From: Siphonodentalium dalli
Lineage: Eukaryota; Mollusca; Scaphopoda; Gadilida; Siphonodentaliidae
Assembly: GCA_032622095.1 (NCBI GenBank)
Contig: CP136066.1
Coordinates: 196,344,816 to 196,408,815 of the forward strand
DNA: 64,000 nucleotides
Direction of reading: 5' to 3'
Position 1 is the stretch's first letter. Every line of letters starts with the position of its first letter. This document shows, piece after piece, positions 61,501 to 64,000 of this stretch. The notes under the pieces were generated by a model, which did not search any database, had not been told where the DNA came from, and saw only the letters and a program-made list of their open reading frames with translations. The translations under genes were made by a program, and so were the position numbers.

Positions 61501-63430
61501 CGAACTTGTGAATATCGTGATAGGTCAAAATATTACTGTTATAGTCATTTGGGCAAATTTCACAGTGCGGATACGCCCTTAATTGACAAATATATGGATC
61601 GAAGTTGGACTACATTGACCGTTGTGTAATAAAAGGACCACACGCAGTTCGAAATATTGGTTATATGGGTCATCCCGAACTTGTGAATATCGTGATAGGT
61701 CGAAATATGATAGTAATAGTCATTTGAACCAATTCTACAGTGCGGATACGCCCTTAATTGACAAATTCATGGGTTGAAGATGGACTACATTGACAGTGGT
61801 GTAATAAAAGTACCACACGCAGTTCGAAATAGTGTTTATATGGGTCATCCCGAACTTGTGAATATCGTGATGGGTCAAAATATTACTGTTATAGTCATTT
61901 GGGCAAATTTCACAGTGCGGATACGCCCTTAATTGACAAATATATGGATCGAAGTTGGACTACATTCACCGTTGTGTAATAAAAGGACCACACGCAGTTC
62001 GAAATATGGGTATATGGGTCATCCCGAACTTGTGAATATCGTGATAGGTCAAAATATTACTGTTACAGTCATTTGGGCAAATTTCACAGTGCGGATACGC
62101 CCTTAATTGACAAAAATATGGATTGAAGTTGGACTACATTCACCGCTCTGTAACAAAAGGACCACACGCAGTTCGAACTATTGGTTATATGGGTCATCCC
62201 GAACTTGTGAATATCGTGATAGGTCGAAATATGATAGTAATAGTCATTTGTGCCAATTCTACAGTGCGGATACGCCCTTAATTGACAAATTCATGGGTTG
62301 AAGATGGACTACATTGACAGTGGTGTAATAAAAGTAACACACGCAGTTCGAAATAGTGGTTGTATGGGTCAATCCGAACTTGTGAATATCGTGATAGGTC
62401 AACATATTACTGTTATAGTCATTTGGGCAAATTTCACAGTGCGGATACGCCCTTAATTGACAAATATATGGATCGAAGTTGGACTACATTCACCGTTGTG
62501 TAATAAAAGGACCACACGCAGTTCGAAATATTGGTTATGTGGGTCATCTCGAACTTGTGAATATCGTGATAGGTCGAAATATGATAGTAATAGTTATTTG
62601 TGCCAATTTTATAGTGCGGATACGCCCTTAATTGACAAATTCATGGGTTGAAGATGGACTACATTGACAGTGGTGTAATAAAAGTAACACACGCAGTTCG
62701 AAATAGTGGTTGTATGGGTCAATCCGAACTTGTGAATATCGTGATAGGTCAACATATTACTGTTATAGTCATTTGGGCAAATTTCACAGTGCGGATACGC
62801 CCTTAATTGACAAATATAAGGATCGAAGTTGGACTACATTCACCGTTGTGTAATAAAAGGACCACACGCAGTTCGAAATAGTGGGTATATGGGTCATCCC
62901 GAACTTGTGAATATCGTGATAGGTCAAAATATTACTGTTACAGTCATTTGGGAAAATTTCACAGTGCGGATACGCCCTTAATTGACAAAAATATAGATTG
63001 AAGTTGGACTACATTGACCGTTGTGTAATAAAAGGACCACACGCAGTTCGATATATTGGTTATATGGGTCATCCCGAACTTGTGAATATCGTGATAGGTC
63101 GAAATATGATAGTAATAGTCATTTGAACCAATTCTACAGTGCGGATACGCCCTTAATTGACAAATTCATGGGTTGAAGATGGACTACATTGACAGTGGTG
63201 TAATAAAAGTACCACACGCAGTTCGAAATAGTGGTTGTATGGTCATCCCGAACTTGCGAATATCGTGATAGGTCGAAATATGATAGTAATAGTCATTTGT
63301 GCCAATTCTACAGTGCGGATACGCCCTTAATTGACAAATATGTGGATTGAAGTTGGGACTACATTGACCGTTGTGAAAGAAAAGGACCACACGCAGTTCG
63401 AAATATTGGTTATATGGGTCATCCCGAATT
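58563..63430. repeat. Satellite A/B, 175-bp monomer, about 28 copies with higher-order units
   Basis: CGGATACGCCCTTAATTGAC recurs about 28 times at 172-178 bp spacing. Two monomer types are visible: A with TTTGGGCAAATTTCACAGTG, and B with TTTG(aac or tgc)CAATTCTACAGTG. Read by eye the order is AAB AAB AAAB AB AAB AB AB AAB AB AAB B. The five-monomer block A-A-B-A-B (874 bp) occurs starting near 59798, 60672 and 61895. Repeated 64-codon frames at intervals of 350, 524 and 874 bp are a by-product of the satellite and not genes. Confidence 0.92.
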
Positions 63431-64000
63431 TTTGCGTCTTGAGGTGGGGTCATGGTGTCTTATTGGGTTAAACTAGGTTTCCGTGACTCGTGATGACCAA
63501 GAATTTAGGAATTCGAACTCCGTGGCTCGTTATTATTGTAGAGTGGGTACATCTTAATGAGTGTGCGAAATTTCAGTACCAAGAGTGCAGTGGAAAGTAT
63601 TGCGCACGGGCTCTTAAGGTGGGGTCATGGTGTCATATTGGGTTAAACGAGGTTTCCGTGACTCGTGATGACCCATAATATAGGAGTTCGAACTCCTGGC
63701 TCGTGATTATTGTAGAGTGGGTACATCTTAATGAATGTGCGAAATTTCAGTTCCCAGTGTGCAGTGGAAAGTGTGCACGGGCTCTTAAGGTGGGGTCATG
63801 CTGTAAAATTGGGTTAAACGAGGTTTCCGTGACACGTGATAACCCAGAAAATAGGAGTTCGAACTGCGTGGCTCGTGATTATTGTAGAGTGGGTACATCT
63901 TAATCAGTGTGCGAAAATTCAGTACCCATAGTACTGTGGAAAGTGCGCACGGGCTCTAAATGTGGGGTCATAGTGTCATATTGGGTAAAACGTGGTTTCC
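63431..64000. repeat. Satellite C, reverse orientation, continuing past the window end
   Basis: Reverse-complement copies of the 57.7-58.56 kb satellite: GTAGAGTGGGTACATCTTAA near 63538, 63713 and 63888, a period of 175 bp. The array runs off the end of the window. Frames here translate the repeat. Confidence 0.85.

Noticed and set aside
60009-62651. Six near-identical 64-codon frames
   Set aside because: They recur at satellite spacing (350, 524, 874 bp) within a non-coding 175-bp satellite. The frame is a by-product of monomer conservation.

Overview
This is a stretch of animal (metazoan) nuclear DNA, AT-rich and dominated by repeats. Spliced genes, canonical GTAAGT donors, a somatomedin-B/secretin-type receptor, a THAP domain and pieces of non-LTR retrotransposon all point to an invertebrate. 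The receptor type, the many 'accaaattt...agatccga...ggacggac' repeats and the roughly 165-178 bp tandem arrays fit a marine lophotrochozoan (mollusc, brachiopod or annelid) best, but that placement is inference. No bacterial-type gene organisation, tRNA, rRNA or CRISPR was seen.

Layout. 1-13 kb: gene-poor DNA with TG/CA motif clusters and several hairpin or foldback elements. 13.3-13.9 kb: a LINE endonuclease remnant on the minus strand. 14.5-16.2 kb: diverged repeats. 15.33-21.53 kb and 33.43-38.57 kb: two copies of a tandem segmental duplication, each carrying one receptor gene with a somatomedin-B-like domain, a long Cys-rich ectodomain and a seven-helix secretin/Methuselah-like domain. 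Both genes are broken: copy A by three small indels, copy B by a single TAA between the ectodomain and the membrane domain. A third fragment of the shared 5' flank lies at 44.5-44.9 kb. 22.6-22.9 kb: a LINE C-terminal remnant. 23.4-30 kb: nested dispersed repeats, TTAA-flanked MITE-like elements, a CAC...GTG element with a readable empty site, and a 175-bp tandem array.

31.0-33.2 kb holds two convergent gene remnants: a SAP plus SWIM-like gene on the plus strand and a two-exon THAP-domain gene on the minus strand. 38.7-39.5 kb is an inverted-repeat element packed with CCGAA motifs. 39.7-40.4 kb has a decayed, possibly TIR-like coding stretch. 42.2-42.7 kb is another double-hairpin element. 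47.3-49.1 kb is a heavily frameshifted gene with PIN/FEN-like nuclease motifs and a Cys-rich tail. 49-57.7 kb is repeats, including a near-perfect 213-bp palindrome flanked by TA.

57.7-64 kb is satellite DNA: about 28 monomers of a 175-bp satellite in two types, arranged partly as 5-monomer (874 bp) higher-order units, bounded on both sides by a related satellite in opposite orientations. No gene in the window can be called intact with confidence. It is a graveyard of duplicated receptors and element-associated genes in a landscape of hairpin elements and satellites.
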